A DNA stretch of 7,246 nucleotides. Origin: Bacteroidetes bacterium SW_11_45_7 (lineage in GTDB: Bacteria; Bacteroidota; Bacteroidia; Chitinophagales; SW-11-45-7). A program made the translations under genes and the position numbers. Where the stretch lies: assembly GCA_003022985.1 (NCBI GenBank), contig PXTV01000071.1, positions 1 through 7,246 on the forward strand, written 5' to 3'. The notes below the pieces were generated by a model that saw only the letters and a list, made by a program, of their open reading frames with translations, was not told the DNA's origin and ran no database searches. Below, one piece after another: positions 6,655 through 7,246 of the stretch. Within the stretch, counting starts at the first letter, position 1, and every line of letters begins with the position of its first letter.

Positions 6655-6849
6655 TTACCGGTCCTCTTTTTGGCTTGTGTGTGAATGAGCATTGTTCTGT
6701 TGCGCCTCCGCAAGTTTTTGGCGGATGTATTCCTTCTTTTCTGGAAAGGTTTTCCCCTCCAGTTCATTAGCGATTTTTGCTTTAACCTTCCTAAAGAACG
6801 CAACGCTATTGAAGTCTCCTTTCACTGATGTGTCTTTACTATTTTTCAT
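6655..6849 (-). CDS. Small helical hypothetical protein next to a nucleotidyltransferase gene
   Basis: A 64-residue protein starting at ATG 6847-6849. The middle (residues 14-49, SVAFFRKVKAKIANELEG then PEKKEYIRQKLAEAQ) is charged and should form two amphipathic helices. The ends are polar, and there is no signal peptide or membrane segment. The start lies 6 bases after the nucleotidyltransferase stop, so the two are presumably one transcript, and the pairing suggests an accessory subunit or a toxin-antitoxin-like partner. It is not a HEPN protein, the usual partner of MNT nucleotidyltransferases: it is too short and lacks RxxxxH. I do not recognise the family. The minus-strand reading frame overlapping it (6510-6803) is very basic and looks like a shadow. 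Confidence 0.6.
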   Translation of the reverse strand: MKNSKDTSVKGDFNSVAFFRKVKAKIANELEGKTFPEKKEYIRQKLAEAQQNNAHSHTSQKEDR

Positions 6850-6855
6850 AACTAA

Positions 6856-7196
6856 TCATTTCCCTTGGTATGCACTTCTCGCTACTACTTGATCGGTCAA
6901 TTCAATACCGGTTCGCAGGATTTCGGAGGCAACTGGGTTCGACTCGTTAAAATCAGAAGTTCTGAAAGGGTGTGGTTCAATCAATAGTTCCCGGTCACTT
7001 CTCAATTGAAATAGCTGAACCTGGACATCAAGGATGTCATCTTCTGTATTGAGCACAATGGCAACATCGATATCACTGTCTTTTCGATTCGTGCCATTGG
7101 CATAGGACTCGTAAATGAAAGCCCTTCTTACATCATAAGTACAGATTACTTCCCGGATATATTTTTTGGCAATTTTAGAGCTTGTTTTTGATCCAT
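6856..7196 (-). pseudogene. MNT-type minimal nucleotidyltransferase, frameshifted near its start
   Basis: The start is ATG 7194-7196 (MDQKQALK). Adding one A in the AAAA run at 7173-7176 gives IAKKYIREVICTYDVRRAFI and continues without interruption to TGA 6856-6858, 113 residues in all, the usual size of the family. The catalytic loop reads Y29-E30-S31-Y-A-N-G, then S41-D42-I-D44-V-A-I-V, and a third acidic residue at E75 in LLIEPHPF, the DNA polymerase beta-like layout GSx~10DxD...E. Position 30 is glutamate where the family has glycine (GS motif, LFGSYAKG), which should harm nucleotide binding. As read, the ATG frame stops after 16 codons. The only in-frame later start (GTG 7054-7056) lies past both catalytic aspartates, so no active enzyme is expected. 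Relatives transfer NMP groups, often in MNT/HEPN toxin-antitoxin pairs. A sequencing error is the main alternative for the frameshift. Confidence 0.75.
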
Positions 7197-7246
7197 GACC
7201 GGAGTGTTATGATCTTGTTGATTTTAATATAATAGCAATGGGCATG

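Noticed and set aside
6510..6803. 97-codon minus-strand open frame
   Set aside because: It overlaps the 64-residue gene in another frame and the broken plus-strand gene; its composition is strongly basic and it reads as a shadow frame.
7197..7246. Possible plus-strand gene start (ATG near 7238) at the window edge
   Set aside because: Only three codons are visible, with no supporting signal.

Overview
The window looks like a Bacteroidota chromosome, most likely a Cytophagales-type bacterium. The evidence is a NusB of the long Bacteroidota type, a PUR-family DNA/RNA-binding protein of the DUF3276 kind, a TonB-dependent receptor with an N-terminal carboxypeptidase-regulatory-like domain, and one TAnnTTTG promoter element. 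These assignments come from motif recognition in the translated sequence; no database search was possible.

Layout. Positions 1-2023 are a minus-strand block: the 5' end of a TonB-dependent receptor (1-351), an AhpD-like peroxidase-related protein (537-1100), and nusB, which is broken into an N-terminal piece (1574-2023) and a C-terminal piece (1153-1563) in different frames. A 286-base divergent spacer (2024-2309) with a palindrome and a -7-like element leads into a plus-strand block: a complete ABC exporter half-transporter (2310-4118) and a PUR-domain protein with a long acidic tail (4326-4892). A bidirectional terminator (4918-4946) separates this from a minus-strand exported redox protein (5022-5981). 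That protein joins a thioredoxin-like VPGCxT domain, the Cys form of the VPGUxT family, to an MsrA-like core. A 228-base spacer with tandem repeats and TGTTAT-type sites follows.

Positions 6210-7196 are a decaying accessory patch. A plus-strand gene of about 143 codons (6210-6638) is broken by three frameshifts and a stop codon, and has no open frame longer than about 60 codons. Convergent to it is a minus-strand pair: a MNT-type nucleotidyltransferase (6856-7196), frameshifted near codon 8 and with its GS motif changed to ES, followed 6 bases later by an intact 64-residue helical protein (6655-6849).

How the genes relate. The receptor and ABC exporter are envelope transport, the AhpD-like and VPGCxT/MsrA-like proteins are thiol redox, and NusB and the PUR protein act in RNA or transcription. 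The window does not show one dedicated pathway. The most notable points are the split nusB, the thioredoxin/MsrA-like fusion, and the cluster of broken genes at the right end. No tRNA, rRNA, CRISPR array or insertion sequence was seen.
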